A DNA stretch of 64,000 bases from CAVPXC01 sp963709505 (lineage in GTDB: Bacteria > Chloroflexota > Anaerolineae > JAAEKA01). The notes under the pieces are model-generated. The model did not search any database. It was not told the DNA's origin and saw only the letters and a program-made list of their open reading frames with translations. Of this stretch, positions 6,906 to 15,130 are shown in pieces (within the stretch, counting starts at the first letter, position 1; each line of letters opens with the position of its first letter). Where the stretch lies: assembly GCA_963709505.1 (NCBI GenBank), contig CAVPXC010000002.1, forward strand, positions 1-64,000, written 5' to 3'. A program made the position numbers and the translations under genes.

Positions 6906-9788
6906 CTATTCGAAGAGGGCATTGCCCTGCGTGTCCATGAACTTCTTGATCAAGGCGTCGTCGCCGCGGCCGAAGAAGATCGTGGGTGTGTTGGTCACGG
7001 ACTCGACCTTGTCGCCTGCCAGGACCTTGAGCAGGGTCATGAACGAATCGTAGCCCATCTGGTAGGGCGCCTGGCCGGTGACACCCTGAAGGATGTCGTC
7101 GCCGGCCTGGAGCATCTGGCCCATCTGGTTGTTCATGTCGGTGCCGAAGACAAAGACCTTGCCGCCGAGGCCAAGGGTCTTGACGGCGTTGGCGTGGGCG
7201 ACGGTGCCGCCCTCGTTGGCCGCCCAGAGCAGGTTGATGTCGGGGTTGGCCTGGAGCATGGCTTCGGAGACGGGCTGGGCCTTGTCTGCCAGCCAACCGG
7301 CCTGGTCAGCCACGACCTTGACGCCGGGCAGCGCGCTGACCTGGGCGAGGAAGCCCTCCTTGCGGGGCGGGCAGCCCTCGAACTGGTCGCAGTTGAGGAC
7401 GCCGATGGTGGCCTTGCCGCCGAGCTTGTCGTTGATGAACTTGACCGCAGCCTCGCCGGACTTGGTGCCGAGGTCTTCGTTCTTGGTGACGAGGAAGGCG
7501 GAGGGGATGGAGGGGTCGTTGACGCAGGTGTTGAAGCAAACGATCATGATGCCGGCGTCTTTGGCCTTCTTGAGGGCGGCCACCGAGCCGTCGGCGGAGA
7601 TGGGCGTGATGACGATAGCCTTCACCCCGCGGGTGATGTAGTCGTCGATCATGCTGGCTTCTTTGTCCAGCTTGTTGTCGGTGTTGCCCATGATCATCTC
7701 AGCGCCGGTCTCATCCGCAGCAGCTTGCATGCCGGCCTGGACCGTCTGCATGAAGGTGTCGCTCTGGAACACCACGCCGGCCACGAGCAATCCTTCAGGG
7801 GCTTTCATCGCCCCTGTTTCTTTCGGAACCTCGAAGATGGCATTGCCCTCGGTGTCCATGAACAGCTTGATCAAGGCGTCATTGCCGCGGCCGAAGAAGA
7901 TCGTGGGCGTGTTGGTCACGGCCTCGGGCGTCTTGCCGCCGAGCACGTCCATCGTGGTCGCCAGAGCATCATAGCCCATCTGGTAGGGCGCCTGGCCGGT
8001 GACACCCTGGAGGATGTCGTCGCCGGCCTGGAGCATCTGGCCCATCTGGTTGTTCATGTCGGTGCCGAAGACGAAGACCTTGCCGCCGAGGCCAAGGGTC
8101 TTGACGGCGTTGGCGTGGGCGACGGTGCCGCCCTCGTTGGCCGCCCAGAGCAGGTTGATCTCGGGGTTGGCCTGGAGCATAGCCTCGGAGACAGGCTGGG
8201 CCTTGTCGGCCAGCCAGCCGGCCTGGTCAGCCACGACCTTGACGCCGGGCAGCGCGCTGACCTGGGCGAGGAAGCCCTCCTTGCGGGGCGGGCAGCCCTC
8301 GAACTGGTCGCAGTTGAGGACGCCGATGGTGGCCTTGCCGCCGAGCTTGTCGGTGATGAACTTGACCGCAGCCTCGCCGGACTTGGTGCCGAGGTCTTCG
8401 TTCTTGGTGACGAGGAAGGCGGAGGGGATGGAGGGGTCGTTGACGCAGGTGTTGAAACAGACGATCATGATGCCTGCTTCTTTCGCCTTCTTGAGGGCGG
8501 CCACCGAGCCGTCGGCGGAGATGGGTGTGATGACGATGGCCTTCACCCCGCGGGTGATATAATCGTCGATCATGCTGGCTTCTTTGTCCAGCTTGTTGTC
8601 GGTGTTGCCCATGATCATCTCGGCGCCGAGCTTATCCGCAGCAGCTTGCATGCCGGCCTGGACGGTCTGCATGAAGGTGTCGCTCTGGAACACCACGCCG
8701 GCAATGAGTGGCTTCTCGCCCGTGGCGGCTGGAGCAGCGGCGCCAGCCGCGGTCTCGAAGATGGCATTGCCCTGCGTATCCATGAATTGCTTGATCAGGG
8801 CGTCGTTGCCGCGGCCGAAGAAGATCGTGGGCGTATTGGTCACGGCCTCAGGCGACTTGCCGCCAAGCACGTCCATCGTCGTCTTGAAGGCATCAAAGCC
8901 CATCTGGTAGGGCGCCTGGCCGGTGACACCCTGGAGGATGTCGTCGCCGGCCTGGAGCATCTGGCCCATCTGGTTGTTCATGTCGGTGCCGAAGACAAAG
9001 ACCTTGCCGCCGAGGCCAAGGGTCTTGACGGCGTTGGCGTGGGCGACGGTGCCGCCCTCGTTGGCCGCCCAGAGCAGGTTGATGTCGGGGTTGGCCTGGA
9101 GCATGGCTTCGGAGACGGGCTGGGCCTTGTCGGCCAGCCAACCGGCCTGGTCAGCCACGACCTTGACGCCGGGCAGCGCGCTGACCTGGGCGAGGAAGCC
9201 CTCCTTGCGGGGCGGGCAGCCCTCGAACTGGTCGCAGTTGAGGACGCCGATGGTGGCCTTGCCGCCGAGCTTGTCGTTGATGAACTTGACCGCAGCCTCG
9301 CCGGACTTGGTGCCGAGGTCTTCGTTCTTGGTGACGAGGAAGGCGGAGGGGATGGAGGGGTCGTTGACGCAGGTGTTGAAGCAAACGATGGTGATGCCGG
9401 CGTCTTTGGCCTTCTTGAGGGCGGCCACCGAGCCGTCGGCGGAGATGGGCGTGATGACGATAGCCTTCACCCCGCGGGTGATGTAGTCGTCGATCATGCT
9501 GGCTTCTTTGTCCAGCTTGTTGTCCGTGTTGCCCATGATCATCTCGACGCCGGCTTCGTCCGCAGCAGCTTGCATGCCGGCCTGGACGGTCTGCATGAAG
9601 GTGTCGCTCTGGAACACTACGCCGGCGACGAGCGGCTTTGCGCCTGCCGCTGGTTCAGCCGGCGCCGGCGCTGTAGTGGCCTCTGGGGCCGGCTGGGCAG
9701 GGGCTGGCGCCGCCGATGGACAGGCGGTCAGTACGAGAGCCAGGACCACCAGGACCCCGGCCAATTGTAGAAATCTACGTGCGTTCAT
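6906..9788 (-). CDS. Sugar-binding lipoprotein with three tandem periplasmic-binding domains
   Basis: This 960-aa lipoprotein has lipobox LVLTAC with Cys 23, followed by a Pro/Ala/Thr-rich linker. It then carries three nearly identical Peripla_BP_4 domains at about residues 51-345, 359-653 and 666-960. Each begins with AGVVFQSDTFMQTVQAGMQA and contains NTDNKLDKEASMIDDY and FNTCVNDPSIPSAFL. The linkers between domains differ (AAGAAAPAATGE; VPKETGAMKAPEG). Single-domain relatives are about 330 aa. The second in-frame ATG (9788) is chosen because AGGAGG lies 6 bases before it and directly abuts the first. It is the extracytoplasmic receptor of the importer encoded downstream. Scattered differences between copies argue against an assembly artefact. 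Confidence 0.9.
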   Translation of the reverse strand: MNARRFLQLAGVLVVLALVLTACPSAAPAPAQPAPEATTAPAPAEPAAGAKPLVAGVVFQSDTFMQTVQAGMQAAADEAGVEMIMGNTDNKLDKEASMIDDYITRGVKAIVITPISADGSVAALKKAKDAGITIVCFNTCVNDPSIPSAFLVTKNEDLGTKSGEAAVKFINDKLGGKATIGVLNCDQFEGCPPRKEGFLAQVSALPGVKVVADQAGWLADKAQPVSEAMLQANPDINLLWAANEGGTVAHANAVKTLGLGGKVFVFGTDMNNQMGQMLQAGDDILQGVTGQAPYQMGFDAFKTTMDVLGGKSPEAVTNTPTIFFGRGNDALIKQFMDTQGNAIFETAAGAAAPAATGEKPLIAGVVFQSDTFMQTVQAGMQAAADKLGAEMIMGNTDNKLDKEASMIDDYITRGVKAIVITPISADGSVAALKKAKEAGIMIVCFNTCVNDPSIPSAFLVTKNEDLGTKSGEAAVKFITDKLGGKATIGVLNCDQFEGCPPRKEGFLAQVSALPGVKVVADQAGWLADKAQPVSEAMLQANPEINLLWAANEGGTVAHANAVKTLGLGGKVFVFGTDMNNQMGQMLQAGDDILQGVTGQAPYQMGYDALATTMDVLGGKTPEAVTNTPTIFFGRGNDALIKLFMDTEGNAIFEVPKETGAMKAPEGLLVAGVVFQSDTFMQTVQAGMQAAADETGAEMIMGNTDNKLDKEASMIDDYITRGVKAIVITPISADGSVAALKKAKDAGIMIVCFNTCVNDPSIPSAFLVTKNEDLGTKSGEAAVKFINDKLGGKATIGVLNCDQFEGCPPRKEGFLAQVSALPGVKVVADQAGWLADKAQPVSEAMLQANPDINLLWAANEGGTVAHANAVKTLGLGGKVFVFGTDMNNQMGQMLQAGDDILQGVTGQAPYQMGYDSFMTLLKVLAGDKVESVTNTPTIFFGRGDDALIKKFMDTQGNALFE

Positions 9789-9831
9789 GATCATCCTCCT
9801 TGATGATGTGTGTTCAGTCTAAGTCTCGGTT

Positions 9832-9853
9832 TAGCCGGATGACAATCCGGCTA
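9832..9853. terminator. Hairpin between kinase and binding-protein genes
   Basis: TAGCCGGAT and ATCCGGCTA form a perfect stem around a GACA loop in the kinase-binding protein spacer. A second dyad (CCATGGAC / GTCCACGG) lies at 9861-9880. There is no clear T-tract, so the role could be attenuation or mRNA processing. Confidence 0.4.
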
Positions 9854-9944
9854 CCACCGCCATGGACTCTGGTCCACGGCGAGCTATCCAGATACGTCCA
9901 ACACGTCCTGACTGGTTCTTAAACCTCCTTCCTTCTGCGATAGA

Positions 9945-11510
9945 TCATTCTACCGGCGCAGCATGCGTGCTCAAAGGCGTGAGCTGGGTATAGAGGCCGC
10001 GCAGGTGATCGAAGGCTTTTTCGTATGCAGCGACGTAGGGCTTGTAATACTCGGTATACGAAAGGCGCGGCTCGATGCGAGCGGTGGTCGGCGCCAGGCG
10101 TGCGGCGGTGGCGGCCATGTCTGGGTAAATACCCACGGCGTGCCCGGCCATGATGGCGCAGCCGAGCGCGGCGACGTCCTCACGCTGCAATCGCACGTAG
10201 GGTAGGCCCAGGACGTCGGCCTTGATCTGGTTCCACAGCGGGCTCTTGGCGCCGCCGCCGATCACCCGCACCTCGGAGAAGGCGGCGTCCGGGAAATAGT
10301 CCCGCACAACCTCCAGAGCCTGCGCAAAGTCGTAAGCGATGGACTCGAGCAGCGCGCGATAGAAATGCGCACGGGTGTGGGTCCAGGTAAAGCCGATCCA
10401 GGCGCCGCGCACATCGGGATCGGCGGGGCAGGCCCGGCCGACCAGGTGCGGGATGAAGAGCAGCCCCTCCGATCCCGGCGCCAAGCTGGCGGCCTGCGCA
10501 TCCAGGAGATGATACGGCGAGACTCCTTCGGCCTCAGCCTGCGCTAGCTCCTCGCGGGCGAACTGGTCACGGAACCAGCGATGCGTCAGCCCGCCGCCGC
10601 TGATGTACATCATGGGGTACCAGTGGTCGTCTGAGATCGGCCCGGCCAGCGGCTGCAACATACCGAAACGGGTGTCGGCCAGGAAGCGGTCGAGACAGGT
10701 CGCAAGGACAGGAAAGGTACCGGCCACATCCACCAACTGGCCGCTCTCCACCAGGCCCGCGCCCAAGCAGCCTGCAACCTGATCGCCCGCGCCCGCCACC
10801 AACGGCACGCCTGCCACGAGTCCGCAGGCCGCGGCCGCCGAGGCAGTCAGGCGGCCAACGATCGTCGTGGCAGGCACGATACGCGGCAGCAGATCCAGCG
10901 GGAGATCGACCAGTTCGGCCAGCTCCGGCGACCAGGCCCGGTGGGCGGTGTCGCTCAGTCCGATCCAGGTCAGGTATGACGGGTCGATGAACGCATCGTC
11001 GGCGCTCAGCCCCGCCAATTGGCCCGCCACATAATTCGCCAGCATCAGCACCTTGCGGATGCGACCAAAGGTATCGGGGGCCTGGTCGCGCCACCACAGC
11101 ATGCGCGGCGCCATAAAGGGCAGCGAGCCGTTGAGCGCCACCAGTCGGTCGCCGGCCGCCTCCACCATCGGAGCAATGTAGGGCAGGTAACGGTTATCCA
11201 GCGCCGACGGATACCAGGGCGTCACTGCATTCCACTCCCGGTCGATGCCGATCGCGCCGGCCATTTGGCCGGCGAAGGCGATGGCGGCAACTGCGGAGGG
11301 TGCAATAGTGGCCTTCTCGACCACCTCCTGCAGCGTGTCGAGTGTGGCCCGTACGAAGTCCTCGCCGCGCTGCTCCGCCAGGCCGGGGCCGGGGTGGTGC
11401 AACGCCGTCGCGCGCGCGGCATCGACCAGGGCCACGCCTTCTGTGTTGAAGAGGGTGGCCTTGACGACGCTGGTGCCTAGATCGACGCCGATCAGGTAGG
11501 ACTGGGACAT
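9945..11510 (-). CDS. FGGY-family carbohydrate kinase (xylulokinase-like)
   Basis: This 521-aa kinase has the N-terminal phosphate-binding motif GVDLGTSVVKATLF at residues 8-21. The catalytic-base segment AGAGDQVAGCLGAG places Asp at 243, and RVIGGGAKSPLWNQIKADVL follows in the C-terminal lobe. It phosphorylates an imported sugar, ketose or polyol; the substrate cannot be told from motifs. The start at 11510 (MSQSYLIGVD) has AAGG six bases upstream. It precedes the binding-protein gene in the same direction, so importer and kinase probably share a transcript. It is more distant from the two kinases at 29.5 and 41.6 kb than those are from each other. Confidence 0.9.
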   Translation of the reverse strand: MSQSYLIGVDLGTSVVKATLFNTEGVALVDAARATALHHPGPGLAEQRGEDFVRATLDTLQEVVEKATIAPSAVAAIAFAGQMAGAIGIDREWNAVTPWYPSALDNRYLPYIAPMVEAAGDRLVALNGSLPFMAPRMLWWRDQAPDTFGRIRKVLMLANYVAGQLAGLSADDAFIDPSYLTWIGLSDTAHRAWSPELAELVDLPLDLLPRIVPATTIVGRLTASAAAACGLVAGVPLVAGAGDQVAGCLGAGLVESGQLVDVAGTFPVLATCLDRFLADTRFGMLQPLAGPISDDHWYPMMYISGGGLTHRWFRDQFAREELAQAEAEGVSPYHLLDAQAASLAPGSEGLLFIPHLVGRACPADPDVRGAWIGFTWTHTRAHFYRALLESIAYDFAQALEVVRDYFPDAAFSEVRVIGGGAKSPLWNQIKADVLGLPYVRLQREDVAALGCAIMAGHAVGIYPDMAATAARLAPTTARIEPRLSYTEYYKPYVAAYEKAFDHLRGLYTQLTPLSTHAAPVE

Positions 11511-11562
11511 TCGGTACCTTGTGTGCACAAGCCTGTGAGGCTAGTTCGGGGTCAACAGGTCA

Positions 11563-11592
11563 TATTATACCACAGGTGTGTGAACGTTAACA
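11563..11592 (-). promoter_or_regulatory. Candidate promoter of the kinase/ABC operon
   Basis: On the minus strand a perfect -10 TATAAT (11563-11568) lies about 50 bp upstream of the kinase ATG. A weak -35 (TTGTTA) sits about 17-18 bp further upstream. Confidence 0.45.
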
Positions 11593-11711
11593 ACAGTGAG
11601 ATTCTTTGTGACGTGTTGACTTCGCAACGAATGGTGAACAACGAATGCGGAAGCCGAGGATGCAAACACCACAAATGGGTGCATTCAATGTGAGTTGATG
11701 ATGTGACAAGT

Positions 11712-11935
11712 GGGTCGAGTAGGTCCTGGCGGCGCAGTACAGAACACTCCATGTTTGTGGAAGGCCTGCATCGCTCGAACTCGCCGCCAGGACCGTATCG
11801 AGACCCTTGGATCTCGATACAACGACTTGCTTGATCCAGGGGTCTCGATACGGGTCTGGCGGCGGTCAGCGATTGTAGTGAACCTTAAGTGCTCAAGCTG
11901 ATCGTGGGTAAATCGCCGCCAGACCCTACTCGACC
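11712..11935. repeat. Dispersed palindromic element, family 1, double copy
   Basis: The outer ends read GGGTCGAGTAGG then CTGGCGGCG, and the reverse complement at 11914-11935. The centre holds inverted segments CGCCGCCAG..GTATCGAGA and TCTCGATACG..CTGGCGGCG. It is therefore two head-to-head hairpins. Close relatives lie at 28231-28451 (double) and 26856-26949 (single), and a half element at 20653-20676. There is no coding capacity, so it is MITE/REP-like. Confidence 0.75.
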
Positions 11936-11959
11936 GGCAGCGTCGCGTTATCAAGCCCA

Positions 11960-13717
11960 TCACAACCATCCTTCGAAGAGTGTTTCCTCAGCCGCAACAG
12001 ACCAAGTCCCGCCGGGTCCGAGGCAGGCGGCTACATCGGGCAGGCTGGCTTGCAGCTCGGACAACGCCAGCAACGGCAGATCGACGAGCTGCGGAAAGAT
12101 GACGATCTTGCCGGGATAGCGGTGCTGTATGACGGCTTCGATGCCGGCGGCCATGGCCCGCATCCCACCGATGGCTGCCAGCGAGCGGGCGGGCGATAGC
12201 ACGCCGGCTGTGATTTTGTCGAGCACGGCCAGTTCGTCGGCGACGGTCGATCCACTGGTGCCGGTGAACTGCGCACCATACAGCGCGACCCGGTCCAGCG
12301 GTAGCGGCGCTTTGCTGCCAACCGGCAATCCCGCAAACACCACCAGCATGCCATCCGGCGCCAGATAGGACGCGGCCTGGGCAATCACGTCAGTGTCAGG
12401 CACGATGACCACCACGTCATCACAGCCGCGGCCCCTGGTCAGGCGATCGACCTCACGCTCGAGCCGGCCCGGCTCGGCCGCCGGGCTGATGGCTACCAAT
12501 TCGATGCCGGCGGCTGCGGCCAGGGGCCCGAAATCGGCGGTTAGTCGATCTAGCCGCTCCTGGCCGCGGTTGGTGACGATCAGAGCGGCCGGGCCGTTGG
12601 CCATCTCAAGCGCGCGCTGGGTGTGCATCCGCCCCAGCGTGCCGCCCGCGCCGACGATCAGGGTGATGCCACCGGATCTCAGTTCGGAGCGGTTACGCGC
12701 CAGGCCGAAGGCCTCGGCGATATCAGGGCCGGTGCAGCCGGCGATAGACAGCGGCTCGTAGTGCAGCCGGCCCACGTCCACGGCAACCGGCCCATCCAGC
12801 GGCCTGTCCGTGACCAGGGTAAGCAGGCCGCCGTGGGCGAGACAGTCCATGGCTTGCGCCACGACCTCGGCGCTGTCGGGATCGAGCAGGATGATGTCGT
12901 CGAATTTGCGGGTTGCAGGCTGCATGTTGCACGAAGTCCCGGAGCGAAGCGGAGTGGAGGTTGCAGGTGGCACGTGGGAAGTGGCAGAAGCGACGTGATC
13001 GATCACTTCGACGGGCTGTGTTTTGACCCAGGCTGCCAACCGGCTCGGCACGTCGGTTAAGACTACTCCGGCGCTTGGCAGCGGTTGGCTCATCGTGTAG
13101 TGATCGGGGCCGCCAGGCCGGCCGCGGATCCACAAGGTGCCGCCGGGTTTCGGCGCCAGCCGGCGTACGGGTGTGTAGGCAACGTCGACGCAAGCCCAAG
13201 GCTCCAGCAGGGCGATGTCGACGTAGGTGAGGCTGTCCGGCACAGGGAAGACGTAGCTGCCCACGTCGCCGGCCAGCACGGCCTCGTCGAGCGCGAGATA
13301 TTGGGTCATCGCGCCGGGCAGGTTGACGCCGAGTATCGTGCGGCGGCCATCATTGTATACACTCGCCTGCACGCCGAGCCGCTGACCGGGCCGGAAATGA
13401 TCCCGCCAGCGTTCGCCGGCTTCGATCACGGTCAGGGCTGCTTCATGGCCCAGCCGGGCAGGGTGTGCTTCGAAGTCGCGCGGGAAGAACAGCGGATAAT
13501 CCTGCCCCATGCGCACCATCTTGGCGTCCGACGCGCACAAGCCCAGCGCATCGACGCGCACCAGCACCTGCTCCGGCCCGCAGGCCGGCAGCGGCTCTGC
13601 CACCGGCTGCCCCTCCACACCCAGGCTCGCCAGCCCGGCGCCGCGAAAGGGCCAGGTAAGGGTCGTGGCGGGTACTGGGCCGGCGGCTTGCCGGTAGGTC
13701 GGCCAAAGGGTCGTCAT
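11960..13717 (-). CDS. Zinc-type alcohol dehydrogenase, SorE-like (sugar-phosphate/polyol dehydrogenase)
   Basis: This 585-aa protein resembles L-sorbose-1-phosphate reductase/threonine dehydrogenase relatives. It has a GroES-like domain with LCASDAKMVRMG and LGHEAALTVIEAGERW. It also has a Rossmann domain with LIVGAGGTLGRMH and a C-terminal MDR tail. Such enzymes interconvert ketose and polyol forms. It is longer than the usual 400-440 aa, partly because a heptamer array at 12911-12993 is read in frame as an extra Ser/Thr/Pro-rich segment (about residues 242-269). The start at 13717 is chosen from alignment. No good ribosome site is visible, and an in-frame GTG at 13741 is possible. Confidence 0.75.
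   Translation of the reverse strand: MTTLWPTYRQAAGPVPATTLTWPFRGAGLASLGVEGQPVAEPLPACGPEQVLVRVDALGLCASDAKMVRMGQDYPLFFPRDFEAHPARLGHEAALTVIEAGERWRDHFRPGQRLGVQASVYNDGRRTILGVNLPGAMTQYLALDEAVLAGDVGSYVFPVPDSLTYVDIALLEPWACVDVAYTPVRRLAPKPGGTLWIRGRPGGPDHYTMSQPLPSAGVVLTDVPSRLAAWVKTQPVEVIDHVASATSHVPPATSTPLRSGTSCNMQPATRKFDDIILLDPDSAEVVAQAMDCLAHGGLLTLVTDRPLDGPVAVDVGRLHYEPLSIAGCTGPDIAEAFGLARNRSELRSGGITLIVGAGGTLGRMHTQRALEMANGPAALIVTNRGQERLDRLTADFGPLAAAAGIELVAISPAAEPGRLEREVDRLTRGRGCDDVVVIVPDTDVIAQAASYLAPDGMLVVFAGLPVGSKAPLPLDRVALYGAQFTGTSGSTVADELAVLDKITAGVLSPARSLAAIGGMRAMAAGIEAVIQHRYPGKIVIFPQLVDLPLLALSELQASLPDVAACLGPGGTWSVAAEETLFEGWL
12911..12993. repeat. Heptamer array GGTTGCA inside the dehydrogenase gene
   Basis: Units GGTTGCA, GGCTGCA, TGTTGCA (12911-12931) and GGTTGCA, GGTGGCA, CGTGGGA, AGTGGCA (12959-12986) flank a short GC-rich segment. 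The array stays in frame and encodes an insertion absent from typical relatives. Confidence 0.65.
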
Positions 13718-13742
13718 GGTAGATTGGTGGTAACTGCTCACC

Positions 13743-13902
13743 CGTCATTCCTGCGAAAGCAGGAATCCATCCGGCTGGCGGTCAATGCAGGCGTACCCGA
13801 TAGATTCCTGCTTTCGCAGGAATGACGGTAGGCAGCTTTGCTTAACGATAAATAGACCAACAGTATCATGGATTCCCGCTTCCGAAGGGGACGGGAATGA
13901 CG
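13743..13902. repeat. CGTCATTCC-type hairpin repeats
   Basis: Three hairpins of the widespread CGTCATTCCTGCGAAAGCAGG type occur. One is forward at 13743-13770, one is inverted at 13802-13828, and a diverged one lies at 13868-13902. Such repeats are common dispersed extragenic palindromes in many bacteria. Confidence 0.7.
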
Positions 13903-13947
13903 AGTGAACAGGCACCGGAAGACAGACTATCTGCATGACCGGCCACT

Positions 13948-15018
13948 CTACCGGTGTTTCAATGTACCGTCCGTCCCGTAGCGTCCGTAGCGATGGCCGG
14001 CTTCGATCAAGGCGTGGACATTTTCGGGCGGTGTCTCAGGCGCCAGTGCGCAGCCGGGGCCGAGAATCAGGCCGCCGCCTGGGGCAAGCACGGCCAGTTC
14101 CTCGCCGACTTTTTCGGCGACGAGGTCGGGTGTGCCAAATGCCAGTACGCCGCTAGGGTCGATCACACCCAGGATGGTGGTCTTGCCGGCCGTGGCCGCC
14201 TTGATCTTCGGCAGATCGCACTTGTAGTCCAATTCCAGAACCGCGGCGCCGGTGGCGGCCATGTCGTCCACGATACGGGTCGCGTTGCCGCAGATGTGAT
14301 AGGCCAGCAGAATGTCGACGGCTTGCAGGCGTTCGACCAGGCGTTTGGCATAGCCCCACTCGAACTCCCGGTACATCTTGGGCGAGGTGACGTCCGGGCC
14401 GGAGAGCGATTCGCCGATGGACGTGAGGTGTGCGCCCTGATCGCGTTGAGCCACGGCATAGCGGAAGACAACCTCGAGGCAGAACGACAGCAGGCGATGC
14501 AGCTTCGCCTCGTTATCGGGGTCCGTCAGGGCCAGCAGAAAGGTGTCGATGCCCAGCAACATGGAGGCCAGCGAGAACGGCCCCTGGTCGGCGCGGCCCA
14601 TGATGGCCACGTGCCCACCGATCTCCCGGCTGACGATGCGGGTCGCCTTGAGATTCTCGGCCAGCAAATGGGCTTTGTATGGATCGGGCACCACCAGTCG
14701 ATCCAGCTCGTCCAGGCTTGCGATGGCCGGCCTCACCAGCACCGGTGCACTGTCGGCCAGGTATTGGATGCTGCACCCGCAGGCTTCGGCCAGCGCAACG
14801 GTGCCGTTTTCCAGGATGAGCAGGTCGTGGCCGAATTCGCGCCAGGCTTGAAGCTGGCCTGCGGCCATGGCTTCGCCGCTCTGCAAGAAGTCAGGAAACG
14901 GCAGACCCGACGCCTGGGCGACCATTAGGAAGTTGTGCAGGTCCACCGGCACCCGGTCGGGAATGCCGCCGCGGAGGACTGTGGTGACGCGCTCGAGGGA
15001 GGTGGGATGCGTGTTCAT
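13948..15018 (-). CDS. UroD-family methyltransferase candidate A (MtaA/CmuA-like, with Zn site)
   Basis: This 356-aa protein of the uroporphyrinogen-decarboxylase superfamily has the MtaA/MtbA-type zinc ligands HICGN (His 241, Cys 243) and a later Cys 323 (GPGCALAP). Members with this triad transfer methyl groups between a corrinoid protein and a thiol or other acceptor. Members without it include true HemE. Having no other haem genes nearby argues against HemE. A cognate corrinoid protein is at 24975-25625. The start at 15018 has AGGAG about 7 bases upstream. An extension to 15111 would read through a heptamer array. The substrate is unknown. Confidence 0.8.
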   Translation of the reverse strand: MNTHPTSLERVTTVLRGGIPDRVPVDLHNFLMVAQASGLPFPDFLQSGEAMAAGQLQAWREFGHDLLILENGTVALAEACGCSIQYLADSAPVLVRPAIASLDELDRLVVPDPYKAHLLAENLKATRIVSREIGGHVAIMGRADQGPFSLASMLLGIDTFLLALTDPDNEAKLHRLLSFCLEVVFRYAVAQRDQGAHLTSIGESLSGPDVTSPKMYREFEWGYAKRLVERLQAVDILLAYHICGNATRIVDDMAATGAAVLELDYKCDLPKIKAATAGKTTILGVIDPSGVLAFGTPDLVAEKVGEELAVLAPGGGLILGPGCALAPETPPENVHALIEAGHRYGRYGTDGTLKHR

Positions 15019-15046
15019 AGGATCTCCTATTGAGCGAGAATGACAA

Positions 15047-15130
15047 GCGATGAGTGATGAGTGATGAGTGATGAATGATGAATTCCGGACTTCGGATTCC
15101 GCACTCATCATTCATCACTCATCATTCATC
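15047..15130. repeat. Heptamer hairpin GTGATGA / ACTCATC
   Basis: Twelve 7-bp units run GCGATGA, GTGATGA x3, ATGATGA, ATTCCGG, ACTTCGG, ATTCCGC, ACTCATC, ATTCATC, ACTCATC, ATTCATC. The two halves are inverted and fold into one long hairpin. The stop codon of the isomerase-like gene (15129-15131) lies in its edge. Confidence 0.85.

Larger units (their letters stand above)
11511..11959. other. 449-bp intergenic region
   Basis: It holds the candidate kinase promoter and a long dispersed palindromic element (11712-11935). No coding sequence was recognised. Confidence 0.6.

Noticed and set aside
7194..9770. Very long plus-strand open frame opposite the triple-receptor gene
   Set aside because: It mirrors the codon bias of the minus-strand gene, has His/Asp/Leu-rich composition with no domain, and repeats with the same period. 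It is a shadow frame.
11712..11935. Possible insertion sequence at the family 1 repeats
   Set aside because: There is no reading frame longer than a few dozen codons without repeat-derived composition, and no transposase motif.
15019..15111. Extended N-terminus of UroD-like protein A
   Set aside because: The extension is translated heptamer repeat. A proper ribosome site supports ATG 15018.
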